From contig CAYLPU010000167.1 in assembly GCA_964385635.1 (NCBI GenBank), forward strand, positions 1-5,839: a DNA stretch of 5,839 bases, written 5' to 3'. Shown here in pieces: positions 1 through 4,804 of the stretch; the first letter of the stretch is position 1, and every line of letters begins with the position of its first letter. This DNA comes from CAYLPU01 sp964385635 (GTDB lineage Bacteria; Chloroflexota; Anaerolineae; B4-G1). The translations under genes and the position numbers were made by a program. The notes under the pieces are model-generated. The model had not been told where the DNA came from and ran no database searches. It saw only the letters and a list, made by a program, of their open reading frames with translations.

Positions 1-84
1 GATGGGCGAAGGTCTCCCGACGATGGGCGAAGGTCTCCCGACGATGGGCGAAGGTCTCCCGACGATGGGCGAAGGTCTCCCGAC
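1..84. repeat. 21-bp tandem repeat, four exact copies
   Basis: Four identical 21-bp units lie head to tail at 1-21, 22-42, 43-63 and 64-84. Each reads GATGGGCGAAGG followed by TCTCCCGAC. The array starts at the first base, so it may continue left of the window. No base differs between copies, which suggests recent expansion or active homogenisation. The period is a multiple of three, so one frame reads MGEGLPT four times, but no gene is evident there. The core GCGAAGGTCTCC is one base short of GCGAAGGGTCTCC in the palindromic element at 3321-3389, so the two repeats may be related. The array lies beyond the 3' end of the leftward cold-shock gene. Confidence 0.97.
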
Positions 85-93
85 CGAGCCCCT

Positions 94-122
94 TTCGCCT
101 TGGTCAGGAGACCCTTGGCGAA
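94..122. repeat. Interrupted inverted repeat next to the tandem array
   Basis: TTCGCC (94-99) pairs with GGCGAA (117-122), and inside it GGTC (102-105) pairs with GACC (110-113) around the loop AGGA. The small internal loop is TT opposite CTT. A competing fold pairs GGTCTCCCGAC of the last tandem copy (74-84) with GTCAGGAGACC (103-113), 10 of 11 positions, the exception being a C-A mismatch that would be a G-U wobble in minus-strand RNA. The right arm therefore looks like a diverged inverted copy of the tandem unit. No T-run follows on either strand, so it is not a classical intrinsic terminator. Confidence 0.7.
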
Positions 123-144
123 CGAGTCAGGCGGTAGATTGTGA

Positions 145-163
145 GACAAGTTGCCAACTTGTC
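145..163. repeat. Perfect 8-bp-stem palindrome, 3-nt loop
   Basis: GACAAGTT (145-152), loop GCC, AACTTGTC (156-163) forms a perfect hairpin on either strand. It lies 40 bp beyond the stop of the leftward cold-shock gene, so it would be in the 3' UTR of that transcript if transcription reads this far. No U-run follows in the minus direction. It may be a dispersed REP-like element or a 3'-end-stabilising hairpin; the sequence alone does not decide. Confidence 0.75.
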
Positions 164-184
164 CTACGGTGGTGTCAGCGGTTG

Positions 185-209
185 GGAGTAATAGGTGGTT
201 CTTTACTCC
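185..209 (-). terminator. Stop-codon hairpin of the cold-shock gene, possible non-canonical terminator
   Basis: GGAGTAA (185-191) and TTACTCC (203-209) are perfect reverse complements around an 11-nt loop. In the minus-strand RNA the 5' arm carries the end of the last codon plus the stop UAA, and the loop is AGAACCACCUA. No U-run follows, so it does not meet the usual intrinsic-terminator pattern. It could be a U-tract-less terminator or a block to 3' exonucleases. The parallel with the hairpin around the CTAG stops at 4782-4804 is worth noting. Confidence 0.45.
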
Positions 210-649
210 GGCGCGTCCATCCGCGCCACGTCCACCGCCTGGGAGCCCCTGCTGGTCTGCTCGACGAGGTAGGTCACCCGTGTGCCGTCGGGAAAGAACG
301 GCGCCTCCCCCGGCGCGATGCCGGTGCGGTGGAAGAAAATCTCTTCACCACTAGCGTGGACGATGAAGCCGTATCCTTTGTCCTGGTCGTACCACTTCAC
401 GTTGCCCTCGTGGGGGCCTGGGCCAAGTGCCGCCGGTGTCCTGGGTTTCTGCTCCGCCTCCGGTCTCGACCTGGGCATGCTCTGTGGTCTCGGGCTCTGT
501 TCGGCACGGGCTGGGGCCCGGCAGGTAGGGCATAACTCCGGCGGTGTGATCTCCTCGCCTCGTTTCGCTTGCCGGCGCTGCTCTTCAACTCTAAAGACAA
601 ATTGCTTCTCGCACTTTGTGCAGGCTGCCCAGGTATCTTGATAGGCCAT
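203..649 (-). CDS. Zinc-ribbon / cold-shock domain nucleic-acid-binding protein
   Basis: This 148-aa cytoplasmic protein probably binds single-stranded RNA or DNA. Residues 1-45 form a small zinc ribbon with two CxxC pairs, C10/C13 and C40/C43, separated by KQFVFRVEEQ, resembling the zf-trcl ribbon in other bacterial proteins. Residues 46-79 are a Pro/Arg/Glu-rich, probably disordered linker. Residues 80-145 are a cold-shock domain with RNP1 KGYGFI (91-96) and a variant RNP2 IFFH (104-107; usually VFVH), plus NVKWYD and a final beta strand AVDVARM. Canonical CspA-type proteins are about 70 aa, so the ribbon and linker are extra. The ATG has AGGAGG 7 nt upstream. The gene follows gyrA by 68 bp on the same strand with no convincing promoter between, so co-transcription is likely. 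The domain calls are strong; the exact targets are unknown. Confidence 0.9.
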   Translation of the reverse strand: MAYQDTWAACTKCEKQFVFRVEEQRRQAKRGEEITPPELCPTCRAPARAEQSPRPQSMPRSRPEAEQKPRTPAALGPGPHEGNVKWYDQDKGYGFIVHASGEEIFFHRTGIAPGEAPFFPDGTRVTYLVEQTSRGSQAVDVARMDAPE

Positions 650-656
650 TCTAGAT

Positions 657-662
657 CCTCCT
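657..662 (-). promoter_or_regulatory. Consensus Shine-Dalgarno of the cold-shock gene
   Basis: On the minus strand AGGAGG lies 7 nt before the ATG at 649-647. This complete SD fixes the start and predicts strong translation. It contrasts with the partly paired GGAG of gyrA and the absence of an SD before the MFS gene. Confidence 0.88.
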
Positions 663-678
663 CATTTGCCGTTGTTCC

Positions 679-727
679 TGCGTCGTTTGTCGTTCGTCAC
701 TCGCCATTCGTCATGCGTCATTCGTCA
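679..727. repeat. Degenerate heptamer array between gyrA and the cold-shock gene
   Basis: Seven contiguous 7-bp units read, on the plus strand, TGCGTCG, TTTGTCG, TTCGTCA, CTCGCCA, TTCGTCA, TGCGTCA, TTCGTCA. The consensus is TTCGTCA, or TGACGAA in the direction of gyrA. The array fills most of the gyrA to cold-shock spacer and runs into gyrA, where it provides the codons GAC GAA and the stop TGA. Because 7 is not a multiple of 3, the TGA in successive units falls in all three minus-strand frames. It resembles in style the heptanucleotide STRR repeats known from cyanobacteria. A function as spacer or mRNA element is possible but not shown. Confidence 0.85.
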
Positions 728-3168
728 CCCTCGGTCCTCAGTGGGGGAAGCGGTACGAAGGCGTCTACCACAAGGTCCTGTTTCCGCAGTGCGATGATCT
801 CCTGACCTGCCGTGGCGCGGCCCATGCGGGGCGCGTTCCGGGCGCGGATGGTTTTCGCCGCTCCTTTTTTGGTGATCAGCACCACCGGGTCACGGGCCTG
901 CAGCACACAGGCTCCTACCAGGTTCACGCTGGCTGCGGTGAGGCGGGCGGTAATCACTCCTCGTCCATAACGGCCCTGGGTGGGGTATTCAGATAGGGGT
1001 GTGCGCTTGGCCTTGCCGTCGCTGGCAATGACGAAGAGATCGGAGCGAGCGTGCGCGACGGCCAGCGCCACCACGTGGTCCTCCGCAGCAGTCATCTTCA
1101 CGCCCATCACGCCCCCGGCAGGCAGTCCCATCAGCCGCACTTCCTGTTCCTGGAAGCGGATGGCCTGGCCGGCCGAGGTGACCAGCAGTACCTGGTCGTC
1201 CCCGGTCGTCATCGCTGCCCAGCCGAGCAGGTCACCTTCCCCTACTCCGATGACGACGAACCGCTCGCTGCTCACGCCGGGCAGGTCGGCCAGCGCCACC
1301 CGTTTGACGACGCCTTGCCGCGTGGTGAAGAACAGGTAGCCCTCCGGCGGCGGGGTGGGGAGCGGTAGCGCGGCCACGACGGTGTCGCGGCGTGTCAGTG
1401 GGGTCAGGTCGGCGTAGTGGGCGCCCTCGCCGTCCCAGGCGACTCCCTCCGGCAGTTGGTGGATGGGGAACGTAGCGGCTCCGCCGCTGGCAGTGAAGAG
1501 GTAGAGCGTGTCGCTCGTGGAGGCCGCCAGCAGGGCGACCGGCGCGTCCTGAGGCCGGGATGGTACCCTTGGGGGCTGGCCTTCATCCGGCAGACGAGCC
1601 ACCAGCCCGCTCCGGCTCAGCGCCACCCACACCGGCTCGTTGGGGATCAGGTCGGTGGTGGTCAGTTGTACTTTGCCCGCGTCCAGCACCTGCGTGCGGC
1701 GGGCATCGGCGTAGCGCTGCTTGACGGTCACGAGTTCGTCGCGCACGACGGCGCGGATTTTCTTCGGGCTGCGTAGCAATCCTTCGAGGTACTTGATCAA
1801 GCGTTCCTTTTCCTTGTACTCATCCTGGATTTTGCGCCGCTCCAGGGCGGCCAACCGCTTGAGCGGCATGTCGAGGACCGCCTGGGCCTGGGCCTGGCTG
1901 AGTTTGAACTTGCGGCGCAGGTTAGTGCGCGCGCTGCCGGTAGTGCGGGAGCGGCGGATGGTGGCGATCACCTCGTCCAGGTGGTCGAGCGCGGTGAGCA
2001 GCCCTTCCAGGATGTGGGCGCGCTCCCTGGCATGGGCCAGTTCGTACTGGCTGCGGCGGGTAACGATGACCTGGCGGTGTTCCAGGTAGATCAACAGTGC
2101 CTTCTTGAGCGTCAGCAGGCGCGGTTCGCCGTCCACCAGCGCCAGCAGGATCAGGCTGAAGGTGCTCTCCATCGGCGTGCGCCGGAAAAGGTCGGCGAGC
2201 ACCTGCTGGGGTTCGACGGTGCGGGTCAGTTCGATCACCAGTCGCATGCCCCGGCGGTCCGATTCATCGCGCAGATCGGTGATACCCTCGATGCGACCAT
2301 CGCGCACCAGTTGGGCAATGCGCTCGACGAGGCTGCTCTTGTTGACCTGGTAGGGCAGTTCGGTGACGACGATGCGGTGGCGGGAGCGGCTCATCTCCTC
2401 GACGTGGACGCGGGCGCGCACGGTGATCTTGCCGCGCCCGTGCCCGTAGGCGTGAGCGATGAGGTCATCGCCGCCCTCCTCCATCCGCCGGTAGATCACA
2501 CCGCCGGTGGGGAAATCGGGTCCCTGGATGAAGCGCATCAGGTGCTCGACGGTGATGTTGTCCAGTTTGCGCCAGTGGTCGAGCATGTAGGTCAATGCGT
2601 CGCACACCTCGCCCAGGTTGTGTGGCGGGACGGAGGTGGACATGCCGACGGCGATGCCAGAGGCGCCGTTGACCAGCAGGTTGGGGATGGCGGCGGGGAG
2701 GACGGTGGGCTCCTGGATGGTGTTGTCAAAGTTAGGGGCGAAGTCCACCGTGTCCTTGTCCAGGTCGGTCAGGAGTTCGACGGCGATGGGGGCCAGGCGT
2801 GCCTCGGTGTAACGCATCGCGGCGGGGCGGTCGCCGTCTACCGAGCCAAAGTTGCCCTGTCCATCAACCAGCGGGTAGCGCAGGCTGAAGTCCTGCGCCA
2901 TGCGGGCCGTCGCGTCATACACGGCTGCGTCGCCGTGGGGGTGGTATTTGCCCAGCACCTCGCCGACGATGCGGGCCGACTTCTTGTAGTTGGTCTCGGG
3001 CCGCATCCCCAGGTCGAGCATGGCGTAGAGGATGCGGCGCTGTACCGGTTTGAGTCCATCGCGGGCGTCGGGCAGGGCGCGCGCGACGATGACGCTCATG
3101 GCGTAGTCCAGATACGCTACTTGCATTTCGTTGTCAATGTCTACTTGGCGGACGGTTCCGATCTCCAT
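718..3168 (-). CDS. gyrA: DNA gyrase subunit A (type IIA topoisomerase, GyrA/ParC family)
   Basis: This 816-aa protein is full length for the family. It is the DNA breakage-reunion subunit, acting as A2B2 with GyrB to pass one duplex through another using ATP. The winged-helix core is clear: YLDYAMSVIVARALPD (19-34), DGLKPVQRRILYAM (37-50), KYHPHGD (74-80), catalytic R119-Y120 in AAMRYTEARL, and the DNA-bending Ile of SGIAVGM (I172). The tower and coiled coil run to about 500. A C-terminal beta-pinwheel of about six blades follows (blade strands near 512, 554, 610, 659, 710 and 761). Residue 81, equivalent to E. coli S83, is Ala; D85 matches D87. The first blade lacks the canonical GyrA box (QRRGG-type); residues 531-541 read QPPRVPSRPQD. 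A box-like QGRYGRG (731-737) sits in a late blade. A ParC-like enzyme therefore cannot be excluded. ATG start with GGAG 7 nt upstream and a near-consensus promoter. Confidence 0.93.
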   Translation of the reverse strand: MEIGTVRQVDIDNEMQVAYLDYAMSVIVARALPDARDGLKPVQRRILYAMLDLGMRPETNYKKSARIVGEVLGKYHPHGDAAVYDATARMAQDFSLRYPLVDGQGNFGSVDGDRPAAMRYTEARLAPIAVELLTDLDKDTVDFAPNFDNTIQEPTVLPAAIPNLLVNGASGIAVGMSTSVPPHNLGEVCDALTYMLDHWRKLDNITVEHLMRFIQGPDFPTGGVIYRRMEEGGDDLIAHAYGHGRGKITVRARVHVEEMSRSRHRIVVTELPYQVNKSSLVERIAQLVRDGRIEGITDLRDESDRRGMRLVIELTRTVEPQQVLADLFRRTPMESTFSLILLALVDGEPRLLTLKKALLIYLEHRQVIVTRRSQYELAHARERAHILEGLLTALDHLDEVIATIRRSRTTGSARTNLRRKFKLSQAQAQAVLDMPLKRLAALERRKIQDEYKEKERLIKYLEGLLRSPKKIRAVVRDELVTVKQRYADARRTQVLDAGKVQLTTTDLIPNEPVWVALSRSGLVARLPDEGQPPRVPSRPQDAPVALLAASTSDTLYLFTASGGAATFPIHQLPEGVAWDGEGAHYADLTPLTRRDTVVAALPLPTPPPEGYLFFTTRQGVVKRVALADLPGVSSERFVVIGVGEGDLLGWAAMTTGDDQVLLVTSAGQAIRFQEQEVRLMGLPAGGVMGVKMTAAEDHVVALAVAHARSDLFVIASDGKAKRTPLSEYPTQGRYGRGVITARLTAASVNLVGACVLQARDPVVLITKKGAAKTIRARNAPRMGRATAGQEIIALRKQDLVVDAFVPLPPLRTEGDE

Positions 3169-3173
3169 AATTG

Positions 3174-3187
3174 CACTCCAGTGAGTG
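3174..3187 (-). promoter_or_regulatory. Small hairpin covering the gyrA ribosome-binding site
   Basis: In the gyrA mRNA direction CACUC, loop ACUG, GAGUG forms a perfect 5-bp stem (CACTC at 3174-3178 and GAGTG at 3183-3187 on the plus strand). The Shine-Dalgarno GGAG (3179-3176) has its first G in the loop and GAG in the stem. The SD is 7 nt before the ATG. The stem is short and may be open in vivo, so a control role is only a possibility. Confidence 0.4.
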
Positions 3188-3219
3188 ATGCGTGAGACGT
3201 GAAACGTGAAACGTGAGAC
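3185..3219. repeat. Degenerate heptamer array in the gyrA leader
   Basis: Five contiguous 7-bp units read GTGATGC, GTGAGAC, GTGAAAC, GTGAAAC, GTGAGAC on the plus strand, with degenerate partial units on both sides (GTGA at 3181-3184, GTGTTGT at 3220-3226). With the predicted gyrA start point near 3228, the array makes up most of the roughly 60-nt 5' UTR. There it reads as repeated CACGUYU in RNA. This is a different heptamer from those at 679-727 and 3477-3497. Confidence 0.85.
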
Positions 3220-3234
3220 GTGTTGTGTGATATT

Positions 3235-3263
3235 ACTATACGTCAGGTGTGGAGTTCTGTCAA
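3235..3263 (-). promoter_or_regulatory. Near-consensus sigma70 promoter of gyrA
   Basis: On the minus strand TTGACA (3263-3258) is followed by a 17-bp spacer and TATAGT (3240-3235). This is a perfect -35, a five-of-six -10 and the ideal spacing. Transcription should begin near 3228, leaving a leader of about 60 nt before the gyrA ATG. It is the strongest promoter-like match I found in the window and would plausibly drive gyrA plus the cold-shock gene. Confidence 0.85.
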
Positions 3264-3277
3264 TTCAAGACCTGACG
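3241..3277. promoter_or_regulatory. 8-bp inverted repeat flanking the gyrA -35 box, candidate operator
   Basis: CGTCAGGT (3241-3248) and ACCTGACG (3270-3277) are perfect reverse complements with centres 29 bp apart. One arm abuts the -10 box inside the promoter spacer. The other lies 6 bp upstream of the -35 box. A dimeric or looping regulator bound here would block RNA polymerase. GTCAGGTCT recurs in the opposite orientation at 3455-3463, so the motif could instead belong to a dispersed repeat. No regulator is identified. Confidence 0.45.
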
Positions 3278-3279
3278 GG

Positions 3280-3296
3280 TTTTTGCAGCCGTTTTT
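3280..3296 (-). promoter_or_regulatory. Two phased A5 tracts upstream of the gyrA promoter
   Basis: In the gyrA direction A5 tracts lie at 3296-3292 and 3284-3280, 12 bp apart, roughly -68 to -52 from the predicted start. They could act as an UP element or a mildly bent segment. The distal tract is also the loop of a GCCG/CGGC stem (3288-3300). The evidence is composition and position only. Confidence 0.3.
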
Positions 3297-3320
3297 CGGC
3301 AATGGCGCAAAACTCACCCT

Positions 3321-3389
3321 GTCACCCTGAGCGAAGCGAAGGGTCTCCACCACCGTGATAGGGAGATTCTTCGCTACGCTCAGAATGAC
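3321..3389. repeat. Long imperfect palindrome, dispersed repeat of the HSERSEES type
   Basis: A 27-bp arm (3321-3347, GTCACCCTGAGCGAAGCG then AAGGGTCTC) faces its partner at 3363-3389 across a 15-bp spacer. 22 of 27 positions are complementary. Four of the five exceptions would be G-U pairs in RNA from one strand or the other. Translated, it gives HSERSEES and FATLRMT, peptides I recognise from spurious ORFs over a widespread palindromic intergenic repeat in environmental bacteria. It lies between the divergent gyrA and MFS promoters. A perfect 6-bp stem with a 2-nt loop (GACGGT CA ACCGTC, 3387-3400) overlaps its right end. Confidence 0.88.
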
Positions 3390-3476
3390 GGTCAACCGTC
3401 AGGGCGACTTTTGCGGCACTGCATTCTTTGACATAAGAGTGCTCTCGGAAATCTGTCAGGTCTGGTCTGTGGATAC

Positions 3477-3497
3477 GATTGCGGATTGCAAATTGCG
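3477..3497. repeat. Three-unit heptamer run upstream of the MFS gene
   Basis: GATTGCG, GATTGCA and AATTGCG follow each other directly at 3477-3483, 3484-3490 and 3491-3497. The middle unit supplies TTGCA of the probable -35 box of the MFS promoter. It is the third distinct heptamer array in the window and, like the others, lies at a gene boundary. It is short, so chance is less easily excluded than for the other two. Confidence 0.6.
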
Positions 3498-3514
3498 AGT
3501 TAGCGCGGTACAAT
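3486..3514 (+). promoter_or_regulatory. Promoter of the MFS gene, probably leaderless
   Basis: TTGCAA (3486-3491), a 17-bp spacer and TACAAT (3509-3514) form a plausible sigma70 promoter, four and five of six matches. Only 9 nt separate the -10 from the ATG at 3524. Transcription would start at or within a few bases of the start codon, and no Shine-Dalgarno is present in TGCCTGCCT. This fits a leaderless mRNA. Confidence 0.6.
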
Positions 3515-3523
3515 TGCCTGCCT

Positions 3524-4798
3524 ATGGATGCTGTTCCAGAGCGTGAGGTTCGGCGCAGTTTCGCGCTGGGTGTTTTCAACGGCGCGGCCTTCCGGTTCGC
3601 CGAGGCGCTGATCGATCCACCGTTGGTACTGACCTGGTTCGTGAGCCAGTTGACTTCTTCCAACCTGCTCATCGGGCTGGTAGCGCCGCTGGGGAACGCT
3701 GCTTGGTTCTTGCCTCAGGTATTCGTCTCCGCCCGCATCCAGCGGATGGAGCGTAAGATGCCCAGTTATGCCCTGGCGGCGGTGATGCGCACCGTTGTCT
3801 GGCTTCTCCTGGGAGTAGTGGTCTGGCTGGTGGACGACCCGCGCTTTTTGCTGGCCGGTTTCTTCGTCATGTATGGTGTCGCTCGCATGTCGGCCGGGCT
3901 GGGTGGGTTGGCTTTCTTCGACGTGATGGCGAAGACGATCCCAGCCCGGCGGCGGGGAAGTTTCTTCGCCTGGCGGCAGTTCCTGGGCGGCGCGCTGGGG
4001 CTGGGGGCCGGCTGGGTTTTGAAGACAGTCCTCAACCACCCGGCGCTCCCCTTCCCACGTGGCCATGCGGTTCTTTTTTTCCTCTACTGTGCGGTGATGA
4101 TCCCGTCGCTGGCGGCCTTCGTCTTCATCCGGGAACCGCCGGGAGTGGTCGTGAGCCAGCCGGTGACGGTGGGGGCGCAGTTGCGACGGGCGAGGCGACT
4201 CCTGCGGGCCGACAAGGTCTACCGTCACTACATGGCCGCGCAGCTGGCGCTGGGGCTGGCGTGGGTCGCCCTGCCCTTCTATGGCATCCTCGCCAAGAGT
4301 GTGCTGGGGGCCCCGGAGGGGATGGTGGGGGTCTACGTGGCGGCCCGCGTTGGTGCTCAGTTGTTCTCGAACCTGCTCTGGGGGTCTCTGAGCGACCGGC
4401 GAGGGAACCGGCTGGTGATGCGACTGCTGGGCCTGGGCAACGGGCTGGCGGCGTTGCTGGCGTTGGTGCTACTGGGGGTGGTGGGGTTGCTGCGGCCCCA
4501 GGGAGCCTGGCTACCTTACCTGGCTGTACCCCTTTTCCTTCTCGACGGCGCGGTGCGGCCTGGCCAGGTGCTGGTGGGCAGCAACTTTCTGCTGGAACTG
4601 GTCCCCGAGGCGGAGCGGTCTCTCTACCTGGGGCTGTCGAATACGCTGATGGGGGTCGTCGTCCTGGTCTCCGGGCTGGGGGGGCTACTGGTGGATCTCT
4701 TTGGTTTCGCTGGCCCGTTCGTCGCATCGCTGGGGCTGTGCCTGGCCGGGTATGTGCTTACGTCGCGGCTGCCAGAGCCACGGGAGACGGCCGGCTAG
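3524..4798 (+). CDS. Major facilitator superfamily (MFS) transporter
   Basis: This 424-aa inner-membrane protein is almost entirely hydrophobic helices joined by short basic loops, about 11-12 spans, the normal size for a 12-TM MFS secondary transporter. The C-half carries a motif-A-like loop, GSLSDRRGNRLVMR (287-300). The N-half has the equivalent loop VSARIQRMERKMP (68-80), with motif A degraded, and IPARRRGSFFAWRQFLGG (139-156). A cytoplasmic basic linker (REPP at 203-206 to about 236, RRARRLLRADK) separates the halves. Substrate cannot be told from sequence; drug efflux or sugar/metabolite transport are both possible. I chose ATG 3524 over an in-frame TTG at 3479, because 3479 lies upstream of and within the likely promoter and would add 15 polar residues. 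The gene diverges from gyrA and converges with the dehydrogenase. Confidence 0.88.
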   Translation: MDAVPEREVRRSFALGVFNGAAFRFAEALIDPPLVLTWFVSQLTSSNLLIGLVAPLGNAAWFLPQVFVSARIQRMERKMPSYALAAVMRTVVWLLLGVVVWLVDDPRFLLAGFFVMYGVARMSAGLGGLAFFDVMAKTIPARRRGSFFAWRQFLGGALGLGAGWVLKTVLNHPALPFPRGHAVLFFLYCAVMIPSLAAFVFIREPPGVVVSQPVTVGAQLRRARRLLRADKVYRHYMAAQLALGLAWVALPFYGILAKSVLGAPEGMVGVYVAARVGAQLFSNLLWGSLSDRRGNRLVMRLLGLGNGLAALLALVLLGVVGLLRPQGAWLPYLAVPLFLLDGAVRPGQVLVGSNFLLELVPEAERSLYLGLSNTLMGVVVLVSGLGGLLVDLFGFAGPFVASLGLCLAGYVLTSRLPEPRETAG

Positions 4799-4804
4799 TC
4801 TCCC
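4782..4804. terminator. Shared hairpin over overlapping convergent stop codons
   Basis: GGGAGAC (4782-4788) and GTCTCCC (4798-4804) form a perfect 7-bp stem around a 9-nt loop that ends in CTA. The palindrome CTAG (4795-4798) is the TAG stop of the MFS gene on the plus strand and of the dehydrogenase on the minus strand. There is no other space between the genes, so this GC-rich stem is the obvious candidate for a bidirectional terminator. Neither side has a T-run, which weakens the claim. Confidence 0.5.

Noticed and set aside
1..84. CRISPR array
   Set aside because: The 21-bp units are directly adjacent with no spacers, and there are no cas genes.
2..535. Open frame beginning with four MGEGLPT repeats
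   Set aside because: The repeat peptides come from the 21-bp tandem DNA repeat, and the rest is antisense to the well-supported cold-shock gene. No domain is recognisable.
663..717. Independent promoter for the cold-shock gene
   Set aside because: No acceptable -10/-35 pair is visible on the minus strand; the stretch is mostly heptamer repeats. A weak promoter inside gyrA remains possible.
1981..3195. 404-codon open frame antisense to gyrA
   Set aside because: It mirrors gyrA codons on the opposite strand, has no family resemblance, and its length is expected from GC-rich codon bias.
3428..3456. TTGACA at 3428-3433 as the MFS promoter
   Set aside because: The -35 is perfect, but at 16-18 bp spacing there is only AATCTG/ATCTGT/TCTGTC, a poor -10. 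The 3486-3514 pair is better placed.
3479..3523. TTG at 3479 as the MFS start
   Set aside because: It lies inside the heptamer run and upstream of the probable transcription start. The added residues are polar and ATG 3524 fits the family.
3322..3672. Minus-strand frame containing HSERSEESP
   Set aside because: This is the translation of the palindromic repeat running into the MFS gene antisense, a recurrent false hypothetical protein.
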